From assembly GCF_001442535.1 (NCBI RefSeq), contig NZ_CP013141.1:3016113-3080112 (forward strand): a stretch of 64,000 nt of DNA. Reading direction: 5' to 3'. This document shows, one piece after another, positions 8,267-19,618 of this stretch. The stretch's first letter is position 1; the number at the start of each line of letters is the position of its first letter. A model generated the notes under the pieces. The model saw only the letters and a program-made list of their open reading frames with translations. It searched no databases and was not told where the DNA came from. This DNA is from Lysobacter antibioticus. GTDB lineage: Bacteria; Pseudomonadota; Gammaproteobacteria; Xanthomonadales; Xanthomonadaceae. The position numbers and the translations under genes are program-made.

Positions 8267-9835
8267 TCACTCCCACTCGATCGTAGCCGGCGGCTTACCG
8301 CTGATGTCGTAGACCACGCGCGAGACGCCGCGCAGTTCGTTGATGATGCGGTTGGACACCGTGCCGAGGAAATCGTACGGCAGGTGCGCCCAATGCGCGG
8401 TCATGAAGTCGATGGTCTCGACCGCGCGCAACGCGATCACCCACTCGTAGGCGCGGGCGTCGCCGACCACGCCGACCGATTTCACCGGCAGGAACACCGC
8501 GAAGGCCTGGCTGGTCTTGTCGTACAGACCGGCCTTGCGCAGTTCGTCGATGAAGATGTGGTCGGCCTTGGCCAGCAGCTCGGCGTATTCGCGCTTCACT
8601 TCGCCGAGGATGCGCACGCCCAGGCCCGGACCCGGGAACGGATGGCGATACACCATCTCGCGCGGCAGGCCGAGTTCGACGCCGAGGCGGCGCACTTCGT
8701 CCTTGAACAACTCGCGCAGCGGCTCGACCAGGCCGAGCTTCATGTGCTCGGGCAGGCCGCCGACGTTGTGATGGCTCTTGATGACGTGAGCCTTGCCGGT
8801 TTTGCTGCCGGCCGACTCGATCACGTCGGGATAGATCGTGCCCTGTGCCAGCCACTTGGCGTTGGCGAGCTTGTTCGACTCTTCGTCGAAAATGTCGACG
8901 AACAGGTTGCCGATGATCTTGCGCTTGGCTTCCGGGTCGCTGACCCCGGCGAGCTTGTCGAAGTAGCGGTCGGCGGCATTGACGCGTACGACCTTGACGC
9001 CCATGTGCTCGGCGAACATCGCCATCACCTGGTCGCCTTCGTTGTAGCGCAGCAGGCCGGTGTCGACGAACACACAGGTCAGCTGGTCGCCGATGGCCTT
9101 GTGCAGCAACGCGGCCACGACCGAGGAGTCGACGCCGCCGGACAGGCCGAGGATGACCTCGTCGCTGCCGACCAGGGCGCGTACGCGCTCGATCTGGTCT
9201 TCGATGATATGCGCGGCGGTCCACAAGGTCTGGCAGCCGCAGATGTCGACCACGAAGCGGCGCAGCAGGGTCTGGCCCTGCTTGGTGTGGGTGACCTCGG
9301 GATGGAACTGCACGCCGTACCAGCGACGGGCGTCGTCGGCGAAGGCGGCGACCGGGATGCGGTCGGTCTTGGCAGTGACGACGAAACCTTCCGGCGCCTT
9401 GGAGACGTGGTCGCCGTGGCTCATCCACACGTCGAGACGCGGCGGCGAGCCCGGATGGTCCTTCAGGCCGTCGAACAAGCGGCAGTGCGCGACCAGCGAC
9501 ACTTCGGCATGGCCGAATTCGCGTTGGTCCGCGGCCTCGGTTTCGCCGCCGAGCTGCTTGGCCATGGTCTGCATGCCGTAGCAGATGCCCAGGATCGGCA
9601 GGCCGGCGTCGAAGACCTGCTGCGGCGCGCGCGGCGAGCCGTGCTCGGTGGTCGACTCGGGGCCGCCGGAAAGAATGATGCCCTTGGCGCCGTAGGCGGC
9701 GATTTCGGCCGGATCGTGGTCCCAGGCCCAGATTTCGCAATACACGCCGAGTTCGCGGATGCGGCGCGCGATCAGCTGGGTGTACTGCGCGCCGAAGTCG
9801 AGGATCAGGATCTTGTCGCTATGGATATCGGTCAT
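8267..9835 (-). CDS. guaA: GMP synthase (glutamine-hydrolysing)
   Basis: GuaA converts XMP, ATP and glutamine to GMP in the last step of guanine nucleotide synthesis. The 522-residue protein has an N-terminal class I glutamine amidotransferase domain with nucleophile Cys85 in GICYGMQTM and the His/Glu of the triad in [10 protein letters not shown]. It is followed by the ATP-pyrophosphatase domain with the P-loop LSGGVDSSV (about residues 230-238), and the C-terminal dimerisation domain ending KPPATIEWE. Length matches the family (about 525). It lies downstream of guaB on the same strand, the common guaB-guaA order, with 114 bp between them that contains an inverted repeat. Confidence 0.98.
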   Translation of the reverse strand: MTDIHSDKILILDFGAQYTQLIARRIRELGVYCEIWAWDHDPAEIAAYGAKGIILSGGPESTTEHGSPRAPQQVFDAGLPILGICYGMQTMAKQLGGETEAADQREFGHAEVSLVAHCRLFDGLKDHPGSPPRLDVWMSHGDHVSKAPEGFVVTAKTDRIPVAAFADDARRWYGVQFHPEVTHTKQGQTLLRRFVVDICGCQTLWTAAHIIEDQIERVRALVGSDEVILGLSGGVDSSVVAALLHKAIGDQLTCVFVDTGLLRYNEGDQVMAMFAEHMGVKVVRVNAADRYFDKLAGVSDPEAKRKIIGNLFVDIFDEESNKLANAKWLAQGTIYPDVIESAGSKTGKAHVIKSHHNVGGLPEHMKLGLVEPLRELFKDEVRRLGVELGLPREMVYRHPFPGPGLGVRILGEVKREYAELLAKADHIFIDELRKAGLYDKTSQAFAVFLPVKSVGVVGDARAYEWVIALRAVETIDFMTAHWAHLPYDFLGTVSNRIINELRGVSRVVYDISGKPPATIEWE

Positions 9836-9847
9836 GGAGCCGGCAAC

Positions 9848-9937
9848 GAATGGAGGGGAGTGAGGAACGAGACGAGCAAAAGCGGCTTCGGAATAGACGA
9901 AGAGGAGCGGGACACTCGTTCCTCACTCCTCTTCATT
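9848..9937. repeat. Inverted repeat between guaB and guaA
   Basis: Left arm GAGTGAGGAACGAG preceded by GAATGGAGGG (9848-9871), and right arm ACTCGTTCCTCACTCCTC followed by TTCATTC (9913-9937). The arms are imperfect reverse complements of about 22-24 bp separated by about 40 bp. Related words recur at 40095-40215 near lapA/ihfB, so this is a dispersed family. In the guaB-guaA transcript it would form a long hairpin in the intergenic leader. Confidence 0.7.
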
Positions 9938-9949
9938 CGTTCCTGGACT

Positions 9950-11678
<1,729 letters not shown>

Positions 11679-11727
11679 GCTTGGGAGTACCCATCCAACC
11701 CGCCCGGCGCCCCGCGACGCGGTGCCT

Positions 11728-12618
11728 TCAGCCGACTTTGTCCGCGGCCTCGGCCGCTTCCAGGGTGTTCTGCATCAGGGTCGCGACCGTCATCGGCCCG
11801 ACCCCGCCCGGCACCGGGGTGATCCAGCTGGCGCGCTGGGCGGCGGCGTCGAAGCCGACGTCGCCCACCAGGCGGCCGTCGTCGAGCCGGTTGATGCCGA
11901 CGTCGATGACCACCGCGCCCGGCTTGACCCACTCGCCCGGGATCAGCTGCGGACGGCCGACCGCGACCACCAGGATGTCGGCGCCGCGCACCGAGGCCTC
12001 CAGGACCTCGGGCGGGGTGAATTTGTGGCAGCTGGTGACGGTGCAGCCGGCGATCATCAGCTCCAGCGCCATCGGCCGGCCGACATGATTGCTGACCCCG
12101 ACGATGGTCGCGCTCTGCCCGCGCACCGGGCGGTCGGTATAGCCGAGCAAGGTGGTGATGCCGCGCGGCGTGCACGGGCGCAGGCCGAACTGGCGCAGGA
12201 CCAGGTGGCCGACGTTTTCCGGGTGGAAGCCGTCGACGTCCTTGCGCGGGTCGATGCGGTGGATCAGCGCGGTGGCGTCGCGGCGGTCCGGCAGCGGCAG
12301 TTGCACCAGGATGCCGTGGACCTCGGGATCGGCGTTCAGCCGGTCGATCAGGGCCAGCAGCTGCTCGTCGCTGGTATCGGCCGGCAGGTCGTAGTCGATC
12401 GCACGGATCCCGACCTTCTGCGCGGCACGGCGCTTGTTGCGCACGTAGACGCTGGAGGCCGGGTCGTTGCCGACCAGCACCACCGCCAGACCCGGCCGCG
12501 ACTGGCCCGCGGCGATGCGCGCATCGACCTGGGCCTTGAGATTGTCGAGCAGATCCTCGGCGATGCGCTTGCCGTCGAGGATGCGGGCCGGATGCGCCGA
12601 ATGGGGTGTGGACGTCAT
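11728..12618 (-). CDS. folD: Methylenetetrahydrofolate dehydrogenase / methenyltetrahydrofolate cyclohydrolase
   Basis: This bifunctional cytosolic enzyme interconverts 5,10-methylene-, 5,10-methenyl- and 10-formyl-tetrahydrofolate using NADP, supplying one-carbon units to purines and methionyl-tRNA formylation. The 296 residues contain the catalytic-Lys region [17 protein letters not shown] (about 54-70), the QLPLP folate-binding motif, and the Rossmann signature [17 protein letters not shown] (about 166-182). It ends with the [10 protein letters not shown] signature. The ATG at 12618 is divergent from the DUF1244 gene, with 90 bp shared. Purine one-carbon supply fits the nearby guaBA genes, though they are not one operon. 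Confidence 0.97.
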   Translation of the reverse strand: MTSTPHSAHPARILDGKRIAEDLLDNLKAQVDARIAAGQSRPGLAVVLVGNDPASSVYVRNKRRAAQKVGIRAIDYDLPADTSDEQLLALIDRLNADPEVHGILVQLPLPDRRDATALIHRIDPRKDVDGFHPENVGHLVLRQFGLRPCTPRGITTLLGYTDRPVRGQSATIVGVSNHVGRPMALELMIAGCTVTSCHKFTPPEVLEASVRGADILVVAVGRPQLIPGEWVKPGAVVIDVGINRLDDGRLVGDVGFDAAAQRASWITPVPGGVGPMTVATLMQNTLEAAEAADKVG

Positions 12619-12708
12619 GCGAGGTCGGATGCGCTGCGGTAGAGTCGAAGCCGCGCATTATCCCCTATTCCCACCCGCGTTTTTTGCCGGGTCACCGCGA
12701 GCGCCGCC

Positions 12709-13041
12709 ATGAGCCATACCCCGCCCCCCGACCATCCCCCGCAGGACCACGAGACCCTGGCGATCGAGGCCGCCGCCTTCCGGCGCCTGATTGCCCATCT
12801 GATGCACGAACGCAGCGACGTGCAGAACATCGACCTGATGATCCTGGCCGGCTTCTGCCGCAACTGCCTGGCCGACTGGTACCGCGAAGCCGCCGACGCG
12901 CGCGGCATCGCCATGAGCAAGGACGAAGCCCGCGAGGCCGTCTACGGCATGCCGTTCGCGCAATGGAAGGCGCAGCACCAGAAAGACGCCACTCCGGAGC
13001 AGTTGGCCGCCTTCGAGGCCGCGCAGAAACAGCACGGCTAA
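12709..13041 (+). CDS. DUF1244 family protein
   Basis: The 110-residue cytoplasmic protein belongs to DUF1244, small helical proteins of unknown function common in gammaproteobacteria. The conserved core is AFRRLIAHLMHERSDVQNID, then AGFCRNCLADWY (two Cys spaced CxxC, possibly metal-binding) and MSKDEAREAVYGMPFAQWK. The N-terminal 15 residues are Pro/His-rich and variable. The ATG at 12709 follows a purine-rich stretch. It is followed by 1.1 kb of repeat-rich non-coding DNA. Confidence 0.85.
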   Translation: MSHTPPPDHPPQDHETLAIEAAAFRRLIAHLMHERSDVQNIDLMILAGFCRNCLADWYREAADARGIAMSKDEAREAVYGMPFAQWKAQHQKDATPEQLAAFEAAQKQHG

Positions 13042-13252
13042 TCCTGCTTCGGCGGCTCCAGACCGTCGGCTTTGCCGCGCCGCTTTTGGGTAGGAGCGGC
13101 GCGAGCCGCGACAAAACGAAGCGACGAACGCAAGCGCAATGACCGGAGCCGAGACATTCCGGCTCCGCACTGCGTAGCCAGGCTTCGGACAGTGACGTGG
13201 CGTTAAACCTCTTCGTTTGGTCGCGGCTTGCGCCGCTCCTACCCTAAGAGCA

Positions 13253-13513
<261 letters not shown>

Positions 13514-13754
13514 CCGCGTCAGCGGACGGAAGCTCTGCTCTTGCTCGATCAACGCAATCTTGCGAATCCGCCCCTGTAGGAGCGAAGTAAGTCGCGACCA
13601 AAGGATGCGCAGGGACCGCAAGGCCGATGCCATCCAATCGAAGCGACATGCTTTCCCGGGTAGGAGCGGCGCGAGCCGCGACCGCGCCGCGACCGTTCTT
13701 GCGGCGCATCTCACTTGCAAGATCAAACGCCAAAAGCCTCCGCCACTAAAGCGG

Positions 13755-13980
13755 CGGGTTACTTTCTTTTGTCATAAGCAACAAAAGAAAGGTAACCAAA
13801 GAAAAATGCTTTTCTTTGAATCACCAGCCCGCACGCGCGTTGCCGACGCAGGGACTTTTCATACGGGACATCCCTGTCCCGATGAAAAACGGCGCGCATC
13901 CTTGCGCGCCGCCCTTTGGGTCTTCTATAGCCTTCGCTAGTGCGAGGCTACGCACAGCAACAGCAACAGCAACAGCCAAG
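13755..13980 (-). repeat. Structured repeat element, copy B (inverted)
   Basis: Read on the minus strand it repeats the order of copy A. There are about four (GTTGCT) units (13955-13978), then GAAGACCCAAAGGGCGGCGC and hairpin 1 (13891-13910; GGCGCGC, loop AAGGAT, GCGCGCC). Hairpin 2 (13856-13888; TTTTCAT plus CGGGAC, loop AGGGAT, with one bulged base) precedes TTTTTCTTTGGTTACC and the tail CAAAAGAAAGTAACCCG. The last parts form an extra stem (13757-13771 with 13782-13797). Stem sequences differ from copy A by paired changes. Confidence 0.75.
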
Positions 13981-14145
13981 GCGTCGGCATCGAAAAGGAC
14001 CGCGCCAACTTGGAGCACCGCGGTCGCGGCTCGCGCCGCTCCTACCCTTCGCGAAAGTACGCGGCTTCGATGACCGACGACAGCGATGCAAGCTCTGCGC
14101 GTTCCGCGGTCGCGGCTCGCGCCGCTCCTACAGGAATATTGGCGC

Positions 14146-15174
14146 TCACTCCTGCTGCGGCCGCACTCCCGGCGCATTCGGATTCGGGCAACGCGGCACG
14201 CCCGAGCCCACCACGCACTGCACGCAGCAGCCCTGCGGGGTCGGCGCCGGCGGCGCCATCTGCGGGACGTACAAGGGAATCGCCGGCGCGAGCTGGGCCA
14301 GCGAGGCCTCGGGCTTGAGTTTGAGCAGCGCCGCCCAGTCCAACTTGTTCATGTCGCAGGCAGAAGCCGTGTCGGGCGAACACTCGACCTGGGTCTCGCT
14401 GCGCCGGGGCAAGGGCCAGAACTCGCCGTTGCGGTTGACCGCCATGATCCGCATGGTCGCGCCCTGCTGGACGTTGCCGCCGATCAGATAGGCCTTGCCG
14501 TCGTTGCCGGGATTGACCGCGACGACGATGTCGCAATGCATGTTGAGCGCGCCGTTGACGCCATCGAGCGCGGCGACCAGGCCTTCGTAACCGTAGACGC
14601 GGTTGCCCGAACGCACCGCGCACAACAGATCGCCCGCCGCGGGGCGCGCGGTGCTCGGGTCCAGGTACTGGAACGGGCTCTGGTCGGGCGTGCGGTAGGC
14701 ATCGCGGACGTAGTCGTAATGACTGGCGGACGGCCGGAACCCGGGGACCGCGGCTTTCATCATCACGTAGGACACGAACGCGGCCGACCAGGGGTTATCG
14801 ACCAGGAAGGCCCGGCAGGCGACCGCCGGATAGCTGCCGCCATAGGGATCGCTGCATTGGGTCGCGCCGGCGAAACCCGCCATGCGCTGCAGCAGACCGG
14901 TGTCGCGCCAGTAACTGACGGTGCGGCGCCAGGTCTCGGTGGCGCCGTCCTCGAGCCGGCTGGTCTCGGCTTCGCTGAGGGTCGCGCTGGCCAGGCGCCC
15001 CTGCACGTCGATGAAGGGACGGAACCATTGCAGGTTCTCGGTGCAGGCGGCCGCGGCGATGCGGGTGGCCGCATCCGGCGCTGCAGTCTGCCCGCGCAAC
15101 GCCGGACAGGCGTCGGCGGCGACGGCGGCACCCGCCGACAACCACAGACAGGCGAACACGAGCGAACGGAACAT
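14146..15174 (-). CDS. Exported DUF2272 domain protein
   Basis: The 342-residue protein starts MFRSLVFACLWLSAGAAVAA with a signal peptide cleaved near residue 19 (VAA|DA). The central part carries the DUF2272 signature: NPWSAAFVSYVMMKAAV followed by SASHYDYVRDAYR and, further on, GDLLCAVRSGNRVYGYEGL and NMHCDIVVAV. This NlpC/P60-like layout (an N-terminal segment ending in a Ser/Cys-like active region with His) suggests a cell-wall-related hydrolase, but catalysis is unproven. A Pro/Cys-rich tail follows (GCCVQCVVGSGVPRCPNPNA). The ATG at 15174 has GGAGAAG upstream; the open frame continues to 15459 without support. Confidence 0.8.
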   Translation of the reverse strand: MFRSLVFACLWLSAGAAVAADACPALRGQTAAPDAATRIAAAACTENLQWFRPFIDVQGRLASATLSEAETSRLEDGATETWRRTVSYWRDTGLLQRMAGFAGATQCSDPYGGSYPAVACRAFLVDNPWSAAFVSYVMMKAAVPGFRPSASHYDYVRDAYRTPDQSPFQYLDPSTARPAAGDLLCAVRSGNRVYGYEGLVAALDGVNGALNMHCDIVVAVNPGNDGKAYLIGGNVQQGATMRIMAVNRNGEFWPLPRRSETQVECSPDTASACDMNKLDWAALLKLKPEASLAQLAPAIPLYVPQMAPPAPTPQGCCVQCVVGSGVPRCPNPNAPGVRPQQE

Positions 15175-15431
15175 CGGCACTTCTCCAAGGCGGTGCCGTG
15201 CGGCACGGCGAAACGACGGTACGGTCCGTCGAACGACGACGCCGCGTGGGGTGGCGGCATGATCGATCAATCGGCCGCCCTTGCCCAGCCTATGGATCGC
15301 CTGTGCAAGTCGTGTGATAGCCGCAGCGCTGGCGAGATACCGACGCCGCGGGTTATCGTCGCCCGAATAGCACCGCGCGCGCGCAATCCAACGCCCGCGC
15401 TCCCTTGCCCGCCTTGGAAGGCCCCGCATCG

Positions 15432-16229
15432 ATGGCTCGTAATCCGCGTCTGCTCCCATCCGTCACCATGCTGGCCGGCGTCGCCGCGGCCGGTTATCTC
15501 AGCGTCTGCGGCTGGCTCTACTTCAAGCAGCGCGATTTGCTGTATTTCCCGCAGAACACGCGTCTGGGAGTGTCGATGACCGACTACACGGTCAAGCACG
15601 GCAGCGTGGTCCTGCGTGGTTGGCGGCTCAACGCCGGCCAGGGCAAGGCGCTGATCTATTTCGGCGGCAACGCCGAACGCATCGAGAACATGCGCGAGTC
15701 GCTGGCGCAGTGGTTTCCCGACCGCACTATCTACCTGGTCTCGTACCGCGGTTTCGGCGCCAGCGACGGCCGCCCCGAGGAATCGGCGCTGTTCGCCGAT
15801 GCGCTGGCGGTGTTCGATCAAGTCGCGCGCGAGCACCCGGGGCAGCCGGTCGCCATCGTCGGCCGCAGCCTCGGCAGCGGCGTCGCCAGCTACGTGGCCG
15901 GCCATCGCCCGGTCGAACGCCTGGCCTTGGTGACGCCGTTCGACAGCCTGCGCGAGACCGCGCAGGCCCATTACCGCTGGCTGCCGACGCGTTGGCTGGT
16001 CAAGGACCGCTACGATTCGGTGACCCACCTGCGCAACTATTTCGGCCCGGTCCTGGTGGTGCGCGCGACCGCCGACGATGTGATTCCGGCGCCGAACACC
16101 CAACGCCTGATCCACTCGCTGCAGACCCGGCCGCAAGGCGTCGACGTGGTGCAACTGGAAGGCGCCGATCACCACAACATCGGCACCTACCCCGCTTACG
16201 GCGATTCGCTGCGCGAGTTCATGGATTGA
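15432..16229 (+). CDS. Alpha/beta hydrolase, membrane-anchored
   Basis: The 265-residue protein has an N-terminal hydrophobic anchor (about residues 10-28), followed by RDLLYFPQNTRLG, typical of the BEM46/ABHD17-like hydrolase group. The fold shows YFGGNAERIENM (oxyanion region), VSYRGFGASDGRP, the nucleophile elbow GRSLGSG (Ser near residue 142), an Asp in RATADDVIP, and the catalytic His in GADHHNIG near the C-terminus. The start at 15432 was preferred; an upstream ATG at 15405 adds nine residues. RidA follows 10 bp downstream, so they are probably cotranscribed. Substrate is unknown (ester or thioester). Confidence 0.85.
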   Translation: MARNPRLLPSVTMLAGVAAAGYLSVCGWLYFKQRDLLYFPQNTRLGVSMTDYTVKHGSVVLRGWRLNAGQGKALIYFGGNAERIENMRESLAQWFPDRTIYLVSYRGFGASDGRPEESALFADALAVFDQVAREHPGQPVAIVGRSLGSGVASYVAGHRPVERLALVTPFDSLRETAQAHYRWLPTRWLVKDRYDSVTHLRNYFGPVLVVRATADDVIPAPNTQRLIHSLQTRPQGVDVVQLEGADHHNIGTYPAYGDSLREFMD

Positions 16230-16239
16230 GGACTCGGCC

Positions 16240-16608
16240 ATGCGGCGACGGGCCATTCACCCGACTGCGGTCTCGTACGCGCAGGCGCACGAGATCAGCG
16301 ACTTCAAGCGGATGCTGTTCGTCAGCGGCCAGATTCCGCAAAGCGACGACGGCGCGCTCGCGGGCGATTTCGACGGCCAATGCCACCAGGCCTGGGCCAA
16401 TGTCGCGCGCCAATTGGCGGCCGCCGGCATGGACTACAGCCATCTGGTCAAGGTCACGACCTTTCTGACCGATCGCCGCCATCGCCAGCGCAATTACGAG
16501 ATCCGCCACGAGTTGCTCGGCGAGCACGCCCCGGCGCTGACCGTAATCATCACCGGCCTGTACGAAGAAGGCTGGCTGGTGGAGATCGAGGCGATCGCGG
16601 CCGACTGA
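16240..16608 (+). CDS. RidA family protein (YjgF/YER057c/UK114)
   Basis: The 122-residue protein belongs to the RidA superfamily, small trimers that in the best-known case hydrolyse reactive enamine/imine intermediates released by PLP enzymes. Visible motifs are KRMLFVSGQIPQSDDG (residues 23-38), QAWANVARQLAAAGMDYSHLVKVTTFLTD, and ITGLYEEGWLVEIEAIA at the C-terminus. The canonical catalytic Arg before VE is not evident (GLYEEGWLVEIEA), so this may be a non-archetypal subfamily with another activity. It sits 10 bp behind the hydrolase and converges with the chorismate mutase gene (3 bp gap). Confidence 0.88.
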   Translation: MRRRAIHPTAVSYAQAHEISDFKRMLFVSGQIPQSDDGALAGDFDGQCHQAWANVARQLAAAGMDYSHLVKVTTFLTDRRHRQRNYEIRHELLGEHAPALTVIITGLYEEGWLVEIEAIAAD

Positions 16609-16611
16609 TCC

Positions 16612-17160
16612 TTACGGCATCCGGCACAGATCGCCGAAGGCTCGCACCAGCGCGGTGCGGTGCAAGGCATCCAGGCGATGCCGCCGCGCCGCAAGTCGCT
16701 GGACACGATCGGTCCGCAACACGCAGGCCTCGCCTTGCGCTTCGTGCATGGCCGGCGCGAGCGCATCCAATAGCTCGACATTGAGACGGTCCAGGCGCTC
16801 GCGCACCGGTCCCAGGTCGACCGCGGCGGCCGCTCGATGCGCAGGCTCGGCCAGCAAGCGGTACTGGACCAGTTTGTTGGCCTCCATCTGCGCCTTGAAG
16901 AAGGCCGTGGCCTGGGCCTCGGTCAGGCCATGCGATGCGGCTTGCGCGCCGAGGCGTTCGAGTTGCTCGCTCTCGCGTGCGGCGTCCTCGACCGGTTTGC
17001 CGGAGTGGCGCTTGCTGGCCGCAACCGTGTCGGCGAGCAGCAGGCGTTGGGCGCTGAGCTCGGCGAGGCGGGTCAAGGCCGGCAGGGCCGGCTGCTTCGC
17101 GGCGACCGCGCCTGGACACGTCGCCAGGATCAGGGAGATCGCGGCGAGCTTAATGCGCAC
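16612..17160 (-). CDS. Secreted monofunctional chorismate mutase, AroQ gamma type
   Basis: This enzyme rearranges chorismate to prephenate. The 182-residue protein has a signal peptide (MRIKLAAISLILATCPGAVA), so it acts in the periplasm or outside, as the *AroQ enzymes of pathogens and Pseudomonas do. The core follows the gamma pattern: LAELSAQRLLLADTVAASKRHSGKPVED (with Arg and Lys likely contacting substrate), then TEAQATAFFKAQMEANKLVQY, and a C-terminal helical part with paired Cys that may form a disulfide. The start is GTG at 17160, overlapping the end of moeB by 11 bp, which implies translational coupling. Confidence 0.88.
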   Translation of the reverse strand: MRIKLAAISLILATCPGAVAAKQPALPALTRLAELSAQRLLLADTVAASKRHSGKPVEDAARESEQLERLGAQAASHGLTEAQATAFFKAQMEANKLVQYRLLAEPAHRAAAAVDLGPVRERLDRLNVELLDALAPAMHEAQGEACVLRTDRVQRLAARRHRLDALHRTALVRAFGDLCRMP

Positions 17161-18286
17161 TGCAAAACGCCTGATAGTCGATATAACCCGGGAACTCGCG
17201 ACCCGCCGCGCACACCGGGCAATCCGGGTCGGGCGCCAACCGGGTTTCGCGGAAGCGCAGGCCCAGGGCGTCGAAATGCAGCAGACGCCCGGCCAGGGAA
17301 TCGCCGAGCCCCAGGATCAGCTTGATGACTTCGGTGGCCTGGATCAGCCCGACCACGCCCGGCAACACGCCGAGCACGCCGGCCTCGGCGCAGTTCGGCG
17401 CCGCGTCCGGCGGCGGTGGCTCGGGGAACAGGCAGCGATAACAGGGGCGCGCACCGCGATGGCGGCCGGCGTCGAACACGCTGACCTGCCCTTCGAAACG
17501 ATGGATCGCGCCGTAGACCAAGGGCTTGGCCAGTTTCACGCAGGCGTCGTTGAGCAGATAGCGCACCGGAAAATTGTCGGCGCCGTCGAAGACCACGTCG
17601 GCGCCCTCGATCAGCCGCTCGACATTGTCGGCGCTGATGCGCTCGGCGAAGGTTTCCACGCGCACACGCGGGTTCAAGGCCGCCAGCGCGATCCGCGCCG
17701 ATTCGACCTTGGACACGCCGATGCGGTCCTCGGTGTGCAGGATCTGCCTCTGCAGATTGCTGCGATCGACCACGTCGTCGTCGGCGAGCACCAGGGTGCC
17801 GATGCCGGCCGCGGCGAGATAGAACGCCGCCGGCGAGCCCAGGCCGCCGGCGCCGACCATCGCCACGCGCGCGGCCTGCAGCTTGCGCTGCCCGGCCTCG
17901 CCGACTTCGGGCAAGCGCAGATGGCGCGAATAGCGGTCGTAGAAATCGCGTTCTTCGTCGGACTGCTCCAGCACCGCGAGCGGCAAACGCTCGGCGATCC
18001 AGCGCGAGGTGCCGCCCTCGACCGAGGCCACGCGCGCATAGCCGGCCGCGACCAGGGTCTGCGCGGTGCGCAGCGAACGCGCGCCGGATTGGCAGATCAG
18101 GACGATATCGGCGTCGCGGTCGGGCAAGAACGCCGTGGGCTCGGATTCGAGCGCGTCCTTGGCGATGCCACGGGCGTGTTCGGCCTGGCCGCCGGCGCGT
18201 TCGTGGGCTTCGCGCACGTCGATCAGGACCGCGCCGGCCTGCTGCCGCCGGCGCGCCTGCTCCGGTGAAATCTGTTCGATGCTCAT
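17150..18286 (-). CDS. moeB: MoeB/ThiF-type adenylyltransferase fused to an N-terminal rhodanese domain
   Basis: The E1-like enzyme adenylates the C-terminal Gly of MoaD (or ThiS) for sulfur loading in molybdopterin synthesis. The 378-residue protein has a rhodanese domain first (about 1-105, active-site Cys65 in LICQSGARS), then the adenylating domain with GAGGLGSP (145-152) and DDDVVDRSNLQRQ. Zinc ligands are at C282/C285 (CYRC) and C356/C359 (CPVC), and Cys299 is in NCAEAGVLG. Most MoeB-rhodanese fusions, such as eukaryotic MOCS3, have the rhodanese at the C-terminus. It lies 78 bp after moeA, in the run mobA-moeA-moeB-chorismate mutase. Confidence 0.93.
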   Translation of the reverse strand: MSIEQISPEQARRRQQAGAVLIDVREAHERAGGQAEHARGIAKDALESEPTAFLPDRDADIVLICQSGARSLRTAQTLVAAGYARVASVEGGTSRWIAERLPLAVLEQSDEERDFYDRYSRHLRLPEVGEAGQRKLQAARVAMVGAGGLGSPAAFYLAAAGIGTLVLADDDVVDRSNLQRQILHTEDRIGVSKVESARIALAALNPRVRVETFAERISADNVERLIEGADVVFDGADNFPVRYLLNDACVKLAKPLVYGAIHRFEGQVSVFDAGRHRGARPCYRCLFPEPPPPDAAPNCAEAGVLGVLPGVVGLIQATEVIKLILGLGDSLAGRLLHFDALGLRFRETRLAPDPDCPVCAAGREFPGYIDYQAFCSAH

Positions 18287-18364
18287 GCGCGGATTATCCG
18301 CTTTCGGATGCTCGTGCGCAGGCGGATCGGTCGCGTCCGCGGCGACGCTGTGTTGCGCCGGCCG

Positions 18365-19591
18365 TCAGTACGGCAGCACGTCCATCACCGCCCCGTCCGC
18401 CAGCGTCTGCGGCCCTTCGGCCACCACCATCAGGGCGTCGGAGTCGGCGGCCGCGCGCAAACGGTGCGAACCGGTGGCCGGATTCGGGTCGACCCGCAGC
18501 ACGCCCGCGTCGTCGCTGAACAAACGCGCGCGGATGAACTCGCGGCGCGGATGGGTCTTCTCGATCGAGCCGACCAGGCGCGCACGGAACCGCGGGCGCG
18601 CCTCGCTGCGGCCTTGGAGGCCGTCGATCAGGGCGCGGCCGAAGGTCATGTAGGTCGCCATCACCGAGACCGGGTTGCCCGGCAGCCCCAGCATGCGCGC
18701 CTGGTCCATGCTGCCGAACAGCAGCGGCATGCCCGGGCGCATCTTCACCTTCCACAGATGGATGCGGCCGAATTCGCGCAACACCGCCGGGATGTGGTCC
18801 TTTTCGCCGGCAGAGACCGCGCCGCAGGTGAACACCAGGTCGAAGGCGCAGGCGGCATCGCGCAAGGCGATCTCGACTTGTTTCGGATCGTCCGGCAGGC
18901 GCGGCCACGCGGTCGGCTCCAGCCCGTCGGCACGCAGCAGGCCCATCAACAAGTCGCGGTTGCTGTCGTAGATCTGCCCGGGCTGCAGGCTCATGCCGGG
19001 CTCGACCAGCTCATCGCCGCTGGTGAACACCGCCACGGTCGGCTTGCGCCGCACCCGCAACGACGACAGCCCGAGCGAGGCCGCCAGCGACACCCGCGCC
19101 GGGGTCAGCAGCTGTCCGGCCTGCAGGACGCGCTCGCCTTGGCGCACGTCTTCGCCGGCGTAGCGCACGTTCTGGCCGAGCGCGGTGCGCGGCACGCTCA
19201 CGCGCTCGCCGGCGACGGCGACGTTCTCCTTGATCGCGACCGTGTCGGCGCCGGCCGGCAGCGGCGCGCCGGTGGTGATGCGCACGCACTCGCCGGCAGC
19301 GAGCGACCAGCCGCCGTCGAGGCCGGCGAACTGCTCGCCGATCAAGCGCAGCACGGTCTGCTCGCCGGCCAGATCGGCATGGCGAAAGGCGAAGCCGTCC
19401 ATCGCGCTGTTGTCGAACGGCGGCAAGGACAGCGGCGCATCGACGTCGCCGGCGAGCACGCGGCCGTGGCAACGCGACAAGGCCACGGTTTCGGCTTCGA
19501 GCCGGTGCGCGGCGGCGACTTCGGCGACGATCGCCATCGCCTCGTCGAACAACAGGCCGCTCGGGAAATCGTTTATGGGGCCATCGCTCAT
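18365..19591 (-). CDS. moeA: Molybdopterin molybdenumtransferase
   Basis: MoeA inserts molybdate into adenylated molybdopterin to make active molybdenum cofactor. The 408-residue protein shows the MoeA N-terminal substrate region SLPPFDNSAMDGFAFR (about residues 56-71), RITTGAPLPAGADTV, the MoCF-binding domain starting PTVAVFTSGDELVEPG, and the motif MRPGMPLLFG. LGLPGNPVSVMATY forms the conserved LPGNPVS loop. One motif normally read as GGVS appears as TCGAVSAGEKDHI, a mild variation. It lies 27 bp downstream of mobA on the same strand. Confidence 0.96.
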   Translation of the reverse strand: MSDGPINDFPSGLLFDEAMAIVAEVAAAHRLEAETVALSRCHGRVLAGDVDAPLSLPPFDNSAMDGFAFRHADLAGEQTVLRLIGEQFAGLDGGWSLAAGECVRITTGAPLPAGADTVAIKENVAVAGERVSVPRTALGQNVRYAGEDVRQGERVLQAGQLLTPARVSLAASLGLSSLRVRRKPTVAVFTSGDELVEPGMSLQPGQIYDSNRDLLMGLLRADGLEPTAWPRLPDDPKQVEIALRDAACAFDLVFTCGAVSAGEKDHIPAVLREFGRIHLWKVKMRPGMPLLFGSMDQARMLGLPGNPVSVMATYMTFGRALIDGLQGRSEARPRFRARLVGSIEKTHPRREFIRARLFSDDAGVLRVDPNPATGSHRLRAAADSDALMVVAEGPQTLADGAVMDVLPY

Positions 19592-19618
19592 GGGGGCATC
19601 GCTCGCAGTGGTGACGGA

